A DNA stretch of 64,000 bases from Nematostella vectensis (taxonomy: Eukaryota; Cnidaria; Anthozoa; Actiniaria; Edwardsiidae): the NCBI RefSeq assembly GCF_932526225.1, contig NC_064042.1:11853040-11917039 (forward strand), written 5' to 3'. A model generated the notes under the pieces. That model saw nothing but the letters and a program-made list of their open reading frames with translations. It was not told the DNA's origin and made no database searches. Every line of letters begins with the position of its first letter. The stretch's first letter is position 1. The translations under genes were made by a program, and so were the position numbers. Positions 36,701 to 47,500 of this stretch are shown here, in pieces.

Positions 36701-38136
36701 AAAAGTGCTAATAAAAGTGTATCATCTTATCAACTTAAGCATATCACACACTGCACTGTGTTCATTTCTAGCAGCCAAATAACAAGAAGTGCTAAGATTA
36801 GGAAAATCACTGGATAGTTTACATTAAGGCACAAAATCAAATGTTAAAAGAGTCAGAGATATTTGTGAACAATAAAAAAGGTCTGTGAGGACAACATATA
36901 TACCATATGTGGCTGATTAATGGTAAAAAAGGTAAAGTCAGAGATATTTGTAAACCATAAAAACAAAATTTGTGAGGAAAACATATATATATATATATAC
37001 CATCTGTGGCTGTTAGCACCATTAATTCCAACTGGCTCTGTTTCTTATTGCCGAGAACTTTAGGGAACCAGTGCAGATCAGTGGGGAACACTTCCTGTGG
37101 TAGTTTGACTACTTCTGTCGTCTCATCTGATAGGAGATTCCATCTAAGAATACTGTGGTCATCTCTTAAATGAAAAGATATACTGGGTTAAAATCAATTG
37201 CCAGTCAATTATTAGGGGGAAATGTCAAATGAACAATAATTCAACAAATATTGGCAAAGTTGTGTGAATCATGTCCAGTGTTTTAGGTTAAACTGCTTGG
37301 GTGTTTTGAGTGTAAAACTTTATCTTGTTTGATTCCTGAATTCCAGAGGCTAAAACACTCTGTTGAAAAAATAAAATGTGTTTTGGCCATTTCCAGGGGT
37401 GAAGTTATAGTACTTGGGGTTTGGAGCGCTTCGATAAAATTTCCTTGGTGGGGGGGGGGGGGGGGGGGGGGGTGAGTTATGGGATAAAAAATTACACTGC
37501 ATAGAGTAATTAAGAGGTAATTACCATGTACTTACCCACTAGAGTAGAGTTCCTCGGCTGTGGTCCATCCAACACAACTCACAAGCTCCTTATCTAAAAG
37601 ACTAGGTCAAGGAAACAACGCTATGACTAACTGATACCAACAAAAACTCGAAACCTTAATTAGCAAAGGTTAACACACTGACGCTGAAGTATTTCGCCCA
37701 GTCGATCAACAAGAAACGATTTTGAGAGGATACGTTTCGATTCTTTTAGCAAGTGTGTTTTCAATCTCATCTTGGTATTTTTTTTTAGTATTTTTCAACT
37801 TGACAACCGCTGTAAACAAACTTCACTCGTTGATTTCACCAAGAAATTTCACTCAAAACACCATCGTTAGACCCCCAGTAAAGATGTAGTGTTTCTTTCG
37901 TTTGTACTGATGTATAATGAAGGATTTGGTGTTAATTCAGGACCACAAATCGCGGCGAAAATGTCCTTAGTACTTTTCGATGGCGACTAGGCCGCCATTA
38001 CACAGTAAGAATAATAGCCAGGCGATTGCGAAATCCGTGGAGGAGTGGGTCATAGAGACTCAATGATCTTTCTACATTTTAGCACATGTGAGCACATGCA
38101 AATAAAATGTATTAAAATTACTTACAGTATTCTCAT
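18754..38136 (-). CDS. IFT80: Intraflagellar transport protein 80 homologue (complete, 24 coding exons)
   Basis: WD40-repeat protein of IFT complex B, needed for anterograde transport and building of cilia. Exons from 5' to 3': 38126-38136, 37536-37601, 37001-37164, 36555-36665, 34967-35035, 34672-34781, 34428-34517, 34208-34289, 34030-34085, 33624-33748, 33066-33157, 32707-32788, 32001-32075, 31463-31511, 31130-31244, 30548-30612, 28604-28739, 27566-27713, 27361-27447, 26884-26968, 26307-26396, 25475-25647, 19875-19998, 18754-18846. They join to 2298 nt (765 aa; human IFT80 is 777). Family landmarks in order: [149 protein letters not shown]. The 11-nt first coding exon is the least certain: it is chosen because only that junction keeps the phase. 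The N-terminus is about six residues shorter than the human one. Confidence 0.96.
18847..19874 (-). other. IFT80 intron 23 with C/G-rich low-complexity blocks
   Basis: No exon is seen. A G-run faces a C-run around 19037-19092. At 19540-19650 a degenerate repeat of CGGCGCCC(C)AAAAAA plus a C-run occurs about three times. These look like decayed MITE ends or simple repeats. Confidence 0.5.
20316..20873. mobile_element. Harbinger-like DNA-transposon remnant
   Basis: The left edge CCATTCACACC and the right edge GGTGTGAACGG are inverted to each other. Both flanks are rich in GTTTAAAC / AAACTAGTTT motifs, giving degenerate subterminal inverted repeats. The element contains a Myb/SANT-like frame on the minus strand (20403-20762), the accessory DNA-binding protein type found in PIF/Harbinger elements. 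No DDE nuclease frame is present, so it is non-autonomous. Confidence 0.5.
20403..20762 (-). pseudogene. Myb/SANT-like domain fragment of a Harbinger-type element
   Basis: ATG at 20762 opens 119 codons. Residues about 11-45 fit a Myb/SANT-like (MSANTD) trihelix: TLLLLSKW, then [20 protein letters not shown], then IADFLVREA. The second tryptophan sits in the expected K-P-x-W-x-x-I-A context. The C-terminal half is low-complexity and matches nothing I know. This is probably a truncated exon of the transposon's DNA-binding protein rather than a host gene. It is antisense-neutral, since IFT80 runs on the same strand. Confidence 0.5.
20925..25474 (-). repeat. 110/113-bp tandem array: 41 copies of an IFT80 exon end plus 5' splice site
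   Basis: Forty-one head-to-tail units fill most of IFT80 intron 22, directly abutting exon 22 (25475-25647). Read on the minus strand, each unit ends with a near copy of the last 24 nt of exon 22 (CATTGATCTCTT then TTAACTGGGATAG in the exon; TAGATCTCTTCAACTGGGAC in most units). The donor GTACGGCC and about 80 nt of intron start follow. Two variants exist: 113-bp units with CACTGTGGTCCGACAC, mostly left of 22.7 kb, and 110-bp units with CACGGTACCACAC, dominating the right. Private variants (CAGTAGAAG, GAAATACCTCC) recur 660 bp apart between 24.25 and 25.47 kb, showing a six-unit higher-order repeat. Frames across the array are not genes: 110 is not a multiple of 3. Confidence 0.97.
26511..26800. 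repeat. Degenerate tandem repeat with G-rich spacers
   Basis: A motif like GGATTC(A/G)(A/G)ACTATAAAAT, followed by GGCTGAGGAAAC(T/G)AGAAAAT, occurs three times between 26515 and 26725, separated by G-rich stretches. It ends in an 18-G run at 26778-26795. It lies in IFT80 intron 20. Confidence 0.65.
28980..29112. repeat. Dispersed repeat shared with 54240-54400
   Basis: The segments CCATTTCTGA, CGTAAGCGCT, TAGTTTGCCACCCAAA and GTGAT(T/C)TCTTAGTGCA occur in the same order here and at about 54240-54400, inside a GLB1-like intron. This is an unclassified interspersed repeat. Confidence 0.6.
29247..29347. repeat. Dispersed repeat shared with 47357-47470
   Basis: CAGTCTCCAGTCAATC, AATATTTTCACGATTGATCA and CCTCCTGTAATTGTC occur here and at 47386-47450 in the same order. 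In both places a copy of the CTGTACAGGACCC element lies within 200 bp, so this sequence may have moved or been duplicated together with that element. Confidence 0.65.
29348..30469. mobile_element. CTGTACAGGACCC element, left-truncated copy (IFT80 intron 16)
   Basis: This copy aligns throughout with 46012-47186: AAGGAATTGCGGTAAT near the left, CATGATCTC and TTTCTTTTATGGCTTGTTAT inside, then the right arm TTCCTTGGGGTTCATTTCGG with several GGGATC(A/G)TTTCGGGTCC units, ending CCTGTACAG. About 110 bp of the left arm are missing. No meaningful frame is present, so it is non-autonomous. Confidence 0.85.
31734..32000 (-). repeat. Two extra copies of the IFT80 exon 13 end and its 5' splice site
   Basis: Exon 13 ends (minus strand) in a segment containing GGCAACATATCGCTCATTGT, then TCTTTCTAAAAG and GTAAGTC. 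Degenerate copies of that segment with intact GTAAGT donors lie 136 bp downstream (donor next to 31865, with ATATCGATTATTGTACTTTC) and 131 bp further (donor next to 31734). The intervening sequence (TGCCATGG(T), CCCCT, CCACACCCACTA) is also repeated, so this is a three-unit tandem duplication that begins inside the exon. Confidence 0.85.
32140..32283. repeat. Dispersed repeat, second copy of the 6968-7158 family
   Basis: ACAGAAACATTAAGAAAATA is followed by a CTACTGGTCATTTT block, a short G-rich run and CCCCTGCTACAGCC, in the same order as at 6968-7158. It lies in IFT80 intron 12. Confidence 0.6.
35036..36554 (-). other. IFT80 intron 4, largely featureless
   Basis: Apart from the tRNA-like segment at 35223-35293 I see only AT-rich intron. 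It includes a duplicated TTTGTACAAGTTTTATTT at about 35510-35537 and a TATA-rich palindromic stretch around 35910-35990. No exon or element boundaries are supported. Confidence 0.5.
35223..35293 (-). other. tRNA-like sequence, probably degenerate
   Basis: On the minus strand the segment contains GGGTTTGATTCCCAC, resembling a tRNA T-arm and B-box, preceded about 20 nt earlier by an anticodon-arm-like TTGGTCTTGACTCAGAACGC. The acceptor stem does not pair convincingly (it ends CTGATAGCGC while the start is not complementary). It is probably a tRNA pseudogene or SINE head rather than an active tRNA gene. Confidence 0.3.
37450..37472 (+). repeat. Poly-G tract (23 G)
   Basis: An uninterrupted run of 23 G lies in IFT80 intron 2. 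On the transcribed minus-strand RNA this is poly-C. The length may be imprecise because such runs are prone to sequencing error. Confidence 0.85.
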
Positions 38137-38553
38137 TGAGAGTCATTTGAATTCCTTGTCATTATTAGCTTTCTAGCCGGATCTCATTCGGGGCTATTTG
38201 GAAATATTTGTTTTCAAGTATTTGGAATTCTGTGGCGCGCGAGAGGCCGAGGTGCGCTGGGGCGAGAGTGTGACAATGCGAACATCCCCTCCCTTCCCCT
38301 TACAATAAGTAAAACAAATACAAGTCACGTTGTCTCTCATTCGAGCACCGAAGTTTGGAAGGCTCGAGGCGTAGGACAAGTTCCATTTCCTTTCTTTTTT
38401 TAACCGTGATGCTGTCAATAACAAGAACTTGAATGCAAACTAGATAGTGTTTTAGATTTGTCTATATCTGGTTTTCAAAGCAAGAATTTTAAAAAGTGCA
38501 ACTGAGGAACAGCCATCATACTCCTAAAAGGATAACAGATTGCTTCCAATTTT
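38137..38553. promoter_or_regulatory. Putative bidirectional promoter between IFT80 and the GLB1-like gene
   Basis: The IFT80 start codon (38136, minus) and the GLB1-like start codon (38554, plus) are 417 bp apart and diverge. The central part (38170-38300) is more GC-rich than its surroundings, with CpGs such as TGTGGCGCGCGAGAG and GCTGGGGCGAGAG, and lacks a clear TATA box. This is typical of divergent housekeeping promoters. Both 5' UTRs must lie here or be split by introns. Function is inferred from layout only. Confidence 0.5.
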
Positions 38554-41500
38554 ATGACGATCATGGGAAACGGAATTCACTTTCACCGAAAGACCATAGT
38601 TATATTATCTGCATTAGCTATTCTTGTGGTGCTGTGGATGGCTTTTGGAAGCTCTAACAAGCGAGTTGTCGTACGGAGCAAAGGTCTCGTGGCAAATGGA
38701 CGCCACTTTACTATGGATGGCAAACCATTCACGATACTTAGCGGGGCAATGCACTATTTTCGGATCCCCCCTCAGTACTGGGAAGACAGAATCGTGAAGC
38801 TAAAAGCAATGGGTCTTAATACTGTGGAAACGTAAGTTGATTCTCGTTATGATATTGGTGAATTACCATTACGTTACTTATGTGGGGAAAAAAAACCGTC
38901 AATGAAACTGTTGGTAACATGTCAAGGAAGTAATTGACATTTTCATGTCCAATTTTTGAATTTTTTTTTTTCCAATCATCATGATTTGTAATCATCTTTT
39001 TCACTGTCATAGATATGTATCCTGGAACTTACATGAGGAAATACAGGGAGACTTTAATTTTAAAGATGGCTTGGATATTGTGTAAGTAACCTATTTGTGT
39101 GCTATAATAATATCATGAATTTCACAATAAATGATTTTTAATTCACAGTATGAAGCTATATGAACTGTTGTCTTTTAGTGATACATCACCTTTTTTTCAG
39201 GCTGATTAAAATGTGTTTTTTTTTCTTTACAAACTGTTAAATCAATGAAGCAGGTGCCCCAACTTTTTCTTTTGTTGCTTATGGTATTTATACAAAACCT
39301 GTCTTTTGTAACCTTCTGCAACCTGTACTTTGAGAACAATTCAATGTCTGAAAATATAAGAGAGCCCACTCCTGTAATAAAAAAGAGTGATGTAATGATG
39401 GAAATAGAATGTAGAATGTAAATGTGGTGCACTGGGGTGATGGTGCAAAGAAAATATGTTTGGGTGGAGGGGAACATGATTCTTTAGGGTTAGGATTAGG
39501 TCTCTAGAGTAGCAAGATTATTCAAATTTTATTTTCTATTTCCATGTATTTACTATATCCTTAGGATTTCATGAAGATACTAAGATCATGAAGGATCTTA
39601 TCTGATCTATGTACCATACACTTCAATGACTTCCTACTAGCTTGCCATCCAGCTCTCATTTACCCTGCTAGCAGAGTTTTCTTCCTGTTTGTTTCTATCA
39701 GTTCACTTTTCCATGTCGCGAGTCTGTTCTTTGGCCTTCTCGTTTGTTTGTGTCCGCAGGAGAAACCTCTGCCAACAGCCGCTATAAAATCCCATTGAAC
39801 ATGTGCGAAATTATTTTTGCTGTTACCATGGGAATTCTCATCATGCGGTGCTGTACTTTGAAATTCCCAGCTGCAGCCACTCTAAGTTACTCTGAATATT
39901 GTCACACAAAAGCACTCGCACTTGAGCTCAGTAGCAGATTCCTAGCTTAAAGCAGTTAAAGTTTTTTTTTTGCTATAAATATGGCAATCAAACAAGACCA
40001 GAAGATCAATACTCCAGAGTTTTGAATACTACATGAATATGACAAAGCCAGACAAGCATTGACAGGTTCAATTAGAAATTTTTGTCGATCAGGAGCTTCC
40101 AACTTCTGCACTCTTGATTAACTGTAATAACAGCAAGACAACTTCTTTAGGCAAGTTTAGCAATTCTTATTTTGTTTATCATGTATGGTGTTAGTTGTGA
40201 GCATTCTCGTCAAAAGTTATGGAAATCTAAACAAATTACCGGCATGAATCATGTGACTACCTCCAAAAACTTGGAGGTGACTAATGCGCATGCTTAATGG
40301 GATTCGATAGCGGCTGTAGGCAGAGGTTTCTCCTGCATACACAAATGAACGAGACTGCAAAAGAACAGACTCGGGACACGGATAAGTGAACTGTTAGAAA
40401 CAAACAGGAAAAAGGTCTGCTAGAAGGGTACTCATCATTTGGGTTTACTCAAAAACGCTGAACTAGTGCTCCAGGTCATTTAACAAACCAAAAGAATTCT
40501 CAAAACCCTCAAATGAAGGCAAGCTAGCAGGCTAATGAGTTTATAACTACAACTGTATGCTACATGAAGTCAAGAATGACTCTCTCTTCAATGACTGCCC
40601 AACTAGTGTGTGTTTGCTAATGAAATATTTCCTATAGTTCTGATGACTCCCTCCCAGTACTCAACATGCTCTGAGCAAAACAGGATTTTCAATGTTTGTA
40701 AAACAAAATATTTTTCACCCAAAGGAAGAAGGTTACTTAATGTATTGTACATATGCTGTGAAGCTACAGTTAGTACTTTTTGGTTACAATGCTGCTTGTG
40801 TCAATAACTGTCCAACTAGCATGTGTGTGCTAACTCCCTTATAATGATTTCCTATTATACTCTATTGCCTAGTGAGTAAATACCTTAGAAATTCTTAGCC
40901 CATAAATACTAAGAGTTTGATTAATCGTTCTTTTTCATTTCAGAGAATTTATCAAGACTGCACAGAAACATGATCTTTATGTGATAATGCGTCCAGGACC
41001 TTACATTTGTGCAGAGTGGGACTTAGGAGGTTTGCCGAGCTGGCTACTTCATAATCCTAACATCTACCTCAGATCCCTAGACCCTATTTTTATGAAGGCA
41101 ACCTTGAGGTTCTTTGATGAGTTGATACCAAGACTAATTGATTACCAGGTAAGAAATAGTGTATCCAAGGTGCTTAGTAGATGTTATCAAAAGAATGAGG
41201 GTATCAATTCGAACAGTTGGATATCGCAGAGAAGTTTGAAATGACAAAATATGACATTATCATGATTTGCAGTAAGTCATCACACAGAGTTTAAATACCT
41301 TGACTAAATTATTCACAGATCGAAATACTAAAGAAGTTTCTATTGTTTTTACCAAATTACGTAAAAAATTTCCCTCTGAAATAAGACCTTTTTATTTCTG
41401 AAAAATATATGCAGCCTGATTGTAGAGGTAATTTTCCGATGAAAGAATGCGTATGATACATGAATAAAAATAGTTTGCCTGTGCAATTATGGCTATACCC

Positions 41501-44500
41501 GTCAAGCAGATTGCTTTTTCGATGCTTGTGGTCCATCAATAGTGATATCTTCTTCGACTTAACATAATTACAAGTTTTATTTTGCACTTTTCTTAGTATT
41601 CTAATGGAGGGCCAATAATTGCCTGGCAAATTGAAAATGAGTACCTCAGCTATGATAACAGCTCAGCCTACATGAGAAAACTCCAGCAGGTAAGTAAGAA
41701 TTTGACTCATCTCCTTCAATAATACACTATACTCAGTGACCAGCCCTTCTCTTTATACACATGTTATTAAGTTTTTATCTCCTTGCCTTTTTTGTATCAT
41801 TGATTTTTGCATGCTGGGAGTTGTTACTGTAAAGGGGGCACTGAAAAAAATTACACTGGATGTGGCTCAAAAATTTGTAGGTGCTTTGACTCAATCCCCC
41901 CCCCTCATCGGTTAAAGCTGCATTGTCACCGTTTACTTCTAAAGGTCCGACAGAAACCTCAACTGTTAAAAGACAAAAGAATCTATTGAAATCCGATATA
42001 TTTAACAGGCCATCTGCTCTAAATTATCAATCACATCCTCAAAGAAACTTCCAATATTTAAATATGGCATTTAAATATTTTTCGCGTTTTCTGTTACAAA
42101 TCATCGGAGATTGTTGGCTATGTGCATGGTGTTGGTACTCACTGGCGTAAGAAACGTAGATTTTACCCGGTGTCATCCGTTTTTACACCCGCTACCGTAC
42201 AATAAGCCCGCTTGTCAACAGACAAGCTGCCATCCACAAGGCCCGCTACAGCCCATTTGATACAGGCTACAGCCCATAAAGCCCGCTATTTTCAGTTTAA
42301 TGCCCGCTAGCGCCCATAAAGCCCGCTGTTTTCAGTTTAATGCCCGCTAGCGCCCATAAAGCCCGCTGTTTTCAGTTTAATGCCCGCTAGCGCCCAGAAA
42401 GCCTGCTTCCGTCCATTGCTCACGATACAAATGGATTTTACGCTTGCTGTTGGCATTACCAACTTATCAAAAATAGCGTACACAAAATTTGATGTTGAAT
42501 GTCCTTGTATGGGACTTTGAAAAACTTACTTGTGCAAGTCACATAATTATGTGCCACTTGAATAACATTATTATAATTTAAACCTATCTGTTTGATGTGT
42601 CCTTGTTATGTATTTATTATATATTAAGTACCGTAATGTTGTTGACTCAATAAAGTTGAAAAAAAAAATGTGTTTCAGTTTTGCCCGCCCAGCCGGCAAG
42701 CGTCAAAGGCCCCGTTGTTATTCAAAGGGCCAGGCAAGCCTGAGTCCGGTTTTGCCCAGCACAAACGGCTCAAAGTTTTGCTGTCTTTCCTTTCACCTTA
42801 TTAAAAAGGCATGCTAGCGGTAAGGAGCAGGCGTTTGTAGAGGCACACTAGCAGGCATTAAGCGAGCGGGTCTTAGAAGGCACACTAGCGGGCAAGTAGC
42901 AGGCCTGTCTTAGAATGCACGGTAACAGGCAAATAGCGGGCGTTCGTCAAGGCCCGGTAGCGGGTGTTTAGCGGTCATATCTTTAGAGGTCCGCCAACGG
43001 GCAAGTAGCAGGCCTGCATTTGATAAGGACACAAGCAGGCCTTTTTCAAAGTATGGTCCAGCGGGCATATAGGATGGATGCTAGTGGGCCTGTAGCTGGC
43101 GTTTTCACCAGGTAAAGATAGTCGTTTTGGTAAAAATATAATTGCTAGGGGAAAAATGGTCAGGCCTCGCTAAATCAGTTATTATAAGAAATCAAGTCCA
43201 TCAAACAACTGCATTTTTATTGAAAGTTGTAGTCAAACGTATCGCGATTTCTATTGTACATGATTTATGCATTAAATAAAATTAGAAAATACGACTTTTT
43301 TAAATTCTCGCGAAGTGTACATTAGACGCGGACAAATGGTCAGGCCTGAGAAAATCCGCAATAACAGTAGTAGGGTAGGTATGGAATTAGCCCCTTTTTT
43401 GCGGGGGAATACTAATTTTGCGGGGGAATAAATTATATTGCGTTCAGTTCCGACGGCCAGTCATAGACGGTTATTCTTTTCCACCGGCCAATCATAGACG
43501 GTTATTCTATTCCGACGGCCGTCGCATCTATTCTATTCCGACGGCCGTCACATCTATTCTATTCCGACGGCTATTCAGTTCCGACGGCCGCCGCATTTAT
43601 TCTATTCCGACGGCCGTCGAAGGACGGCTATTCAGTTCCGTAGGCCAATGCAGCCGGTGAACGTTAAACAAAACCTACCTATATTACTACCAAACGTGGT
43701 CTCAAGTCACAGTTAGACTAAAAAAATTTGCCACGAAAAAGAAAAATAATCTCTGATTGAATGATAGGGAAAGCGATGCGACGAAGTGGAGGAAGTAGAG
43801 AAAAAAGAAGATGCTGGATATATTGACGCAAAAACGCTTTTTTTCTATTTGATAAAGATGTGTTATTTATTGTCTTAATAAATTATCAGATTAGTCCGTC
43901 TTTTTGTTTACGGTCTTGTCATCTCAGTATTTGATCTTGTTATGCTAATACATGGTGCTCGATCGTGGGTCACGCAAAGAGTGTAAAAAAATCGTACGGT
44001 CGCAACTGAATAGCTGTTGGAATAGAAAACCTTCCGAATTGAATAAATAATTACCATTTCGAATTTTAATACCCATAAAAAATTTTTCTTTAGTGCATCA
44101 ACTGACAAACGATGAAAATATTTTACTACTTTTGTAATTCTACAAAGAAAGTATACAGTTTGGTTAAACTACTTTATTACAACAACGCTCATCATACAAA
44201 TTAAAAAGGTTAATACAAAAATAAACCTATACATAAACTAGAGTACCTGACATACGGTATCCGTATTTAGGGCTCTAGGCTATAATAAAGTTTATATACT
44301 TTGATTATGGTATTTATCGCCTGGCTTTCTAAAGGACTCTTCTAAAGGCTCTTTTTGTTCTCTTTTGTTTACATGTCTATTGAATATATGTTGTCAAAGC
44401 CTGCAGCATGTTAATTCACTCTAGATTACATAAAGTTATTCTTTGAAACGGCTTTTCCCCGGTCAAAAAGTTCAACTACGATTGTAAAATGGTTTATTCC

Positions 44501-47500
44501 AAGTTGGGACATCTGCTTGCTGAGGAATCGGCTGCTCCCTGAACATATTTGACAGCAGGAATTTTCTCTTATTTATCGCCGATTCTGTCTCTTCACTAAA
44601 GTCAAACCCGTCGTTGTCCATGAGATTTTTTTGCGTATCTATGATTTTCTTGAAAGTTGGATCCTTCCGTAAAGTACGCATCCACTTTAGATGTTCAAAA
44701 AGGACTTTTCTTAGCTCTTTTCGATAGTGGGGAACAAGGTCATTCGTTGCCTTGCAGCTACCTCTTCAGAGTTGCCTCGCTGCTCATACTTTGCAACAAG
44801 TTCTTTCCAATGACCATGGAAGCGATCTATTGATTCAGCTTGGAGACGATCCCAGACATTTGGGATAGTATCATCTATACTTTCGTCTGATGAAGAGTCT
44901 TCATTCGTAGTATGATCGGATTGGGAAGATTCGCTATCCGAATAATCTTCAAAGTTTCTGTCGATACGTTTGAATCTTCATCCGAGTAATGTCTAATAGA
45001 TCCCATACTGCTAGCGTTACCTTTACGCTATGGCGTCCAGAGTAGAATGAGGATTGGGTCGTCCTTCCGGTGCTGTTATACTTTTTTTGTAGTACGTTCA
45101 AGCTCAAAGTTGTTGAGATGACAGGACCGTAAACAAAAAGACGGACTAATCTGATAATTTATTACGACAATAAATAACACATCTTTATCAAATAGAAAAA
45201 AAGCGTTTTTGCGTCAATATATTCAGCATCTTCTTTTTTCTCTACTTCCTCCACTTCGTCGCATCGCTTTCCCTATCATTCAATCAGAGATTTTTTTTTT
45301 CGTGGCTATTTTTTTTTAGTGGCTATTTTTTTTAGTGGCTATTTTTTTTTTCAGTCTAACTGTGACTTGAGACCACGTTTGGTAGTAATATAGGTAGGTT
45401 TTGTTTAACGTTCACCGGCTGCATTGGCGTACGGAACTGAATAGCCGTCCTTCGACGGCCGCTGGAATAGACGGCGACGGCCGTCGGAACTGAATAGCTG
45501 TCGGAATAGAATAGATGTGACGGCCGTCGGAATAGAATAATGCGACGGCCGTCGGAATAGAATAACCGTCTATGATTGGCCGATGGAATAGAATAACCGT
45601 CCATGATTGGCCGTCGGAACTGAACGCAATATAATTTATTCCCCCGCAAAATTAGTATTCCCCCGCAAAAAGGGGCTAATTCCATACCTACCCTACTGCT
45701 AATAACTCATGAGTTATTTTCTGAACAAAAATTATTACACAAGAAACGAAAAATTAGGGTAATGTCAATCCAAAATATGTTAAAGACTTTTAAATACGAC
45801 ATTAATAAAGTACATTATTTCCAATTATTTTAAAGGCAACTGGGCGCACACTCAATTTAAACGTTCTTAAACAAAAAATGTCAACCAAAAGCGAAATTTA
45901 TATTTTAATCTATTGGAACGACGTTATCTAACAGCCTTAGTATATTGTTAAAAAAAAAAGATTTGAAAGCGTAATTATCCCAGAATTTCGAGCGTAAATG
46001 TTTTCAAGTGGGTACTGTACAGGACCCGAAATGATCCCAGGACCCGAAATGATCCCAGGACCAGAAATGATCCCCAAAAGTACCCCAACTGATCCCGGGA
46101 CCCGAAACGATACCGAGGAGTCCCCGAAATCAACCCCACGGAATTGCGGTAATGGACAAAGGGAAAGCAGAAGAAAGCACTTCCAATTCTTAAAGCATAA
46201 TTAAGGGTTGACAGCGAATCTATTTCTAAATAACATGACTTAAAAAACTAAAATTCCAATACAATACTTCTATTTATTACATTGCCCCGGCGGTAAACCC
46301 ATAGACAGAGTCCAATACAAATAGACAACTTTTAATTGCTACTGAAAGGAGTACAACATAATCATAGCACAGCCTTGCTCAGAACAACCAAACTTTTGAC
46401 CTTCGAAACATTTGCAGTTCCAACACATGACTCTGACAATATAAATCTCGTTTCTGGTAAACATCACCCCTAAAAATCTATATTGACAACCAAACATGTA
46501 TTTCACCACGAAATCCATGTTCACACGAGCGAATATTTACCGACAGCCGTTTTGGCCGAGAAGATGGAATGACAAAAACACACTAAGTAATGCACTCTAA
46601 CAACCCTTTTACTACCGTTGCAAAATATTAAGAGATGTGGCTTTTGTTGAAAGCAATATGTGCGTTTTGAATTTCCTCATGTAGTCGTGCGTACACCCCT
46701 GCATGATCTCTCTATCTCTCTTTATGATAGGTTTTTCATTCACCGAACACAAACAAACATTTTCCTACGGGAACGCAGAGGCATGTATTATCTGTGAAGA
46801 CTTTCTTTTATGGCTTGTTATGTATAGATGATTTATTCACGCCTGGTTCTTCAAATTACCATCACGGGAATTTTTATTTGACCCCAATTGCTAACTCAAC
46901 CTAGCTGTCAAAAGCTGTGTTTCCAGCGCAGTCGTATATAAAAATCTTGATACTATGGTTTTAGCTAATGCAAATTTCTGGATAGTAACGGAAATGACAC
47001 TAAAATGTTTCAAGTGTTTTTAAAACTTAAAGCCAATCCTTCCACATTCCTTTTGTTTGTCCATTACTGCAATTCCTTGGGGTTCATTTCGGGGACTCCT
47101 GGGGATCGTTTCAGGTCCTGGGATCAGTTGGGGGACTTTTTGGGATTGTTTCGGGTCCTGGGATAATTTCGGGTCCTGTACAGTACCAACATCATGCACA
47201 TAGCCTGTTTGTTATGTAATTGACCGGAAGTGAACTGGTGACAATGGGACTTCAAAGAACACTCCCTTATTCATTTTGATAAGCTCATCCTCCTAAATCT
47301 AATCCTTACACTTGCAGTAACTCACCCTCTCTCATTGTACTTATAGCCATTCCTACCACAGGCTTACCAACCTCTCAGCCAGTCTCCAGTCAATCCCAGT
47401 AACTAGCTAGAATATTTTCACGATTGATCACCTCCTGTAATTGTCCTATAATTTCCTTATATCCTAGAATAAATATACCTATTATTTCATCTGAGCCTTC

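Noticed and set aside
37450-37472. G-quadruplex regulatory element at the poly-G run
   Set aside because: Long mononucleotide runs are common in this window (for example near 7010, 19040 and 26780) and error-prone. No conserved context suggests function.
43418-43660. 80-codon frame in the left arm of the long-TIR element
   Set aside because: It is a translation of the GACGGCCGTC repeat array, mirrored by a similar frame in the right arm.
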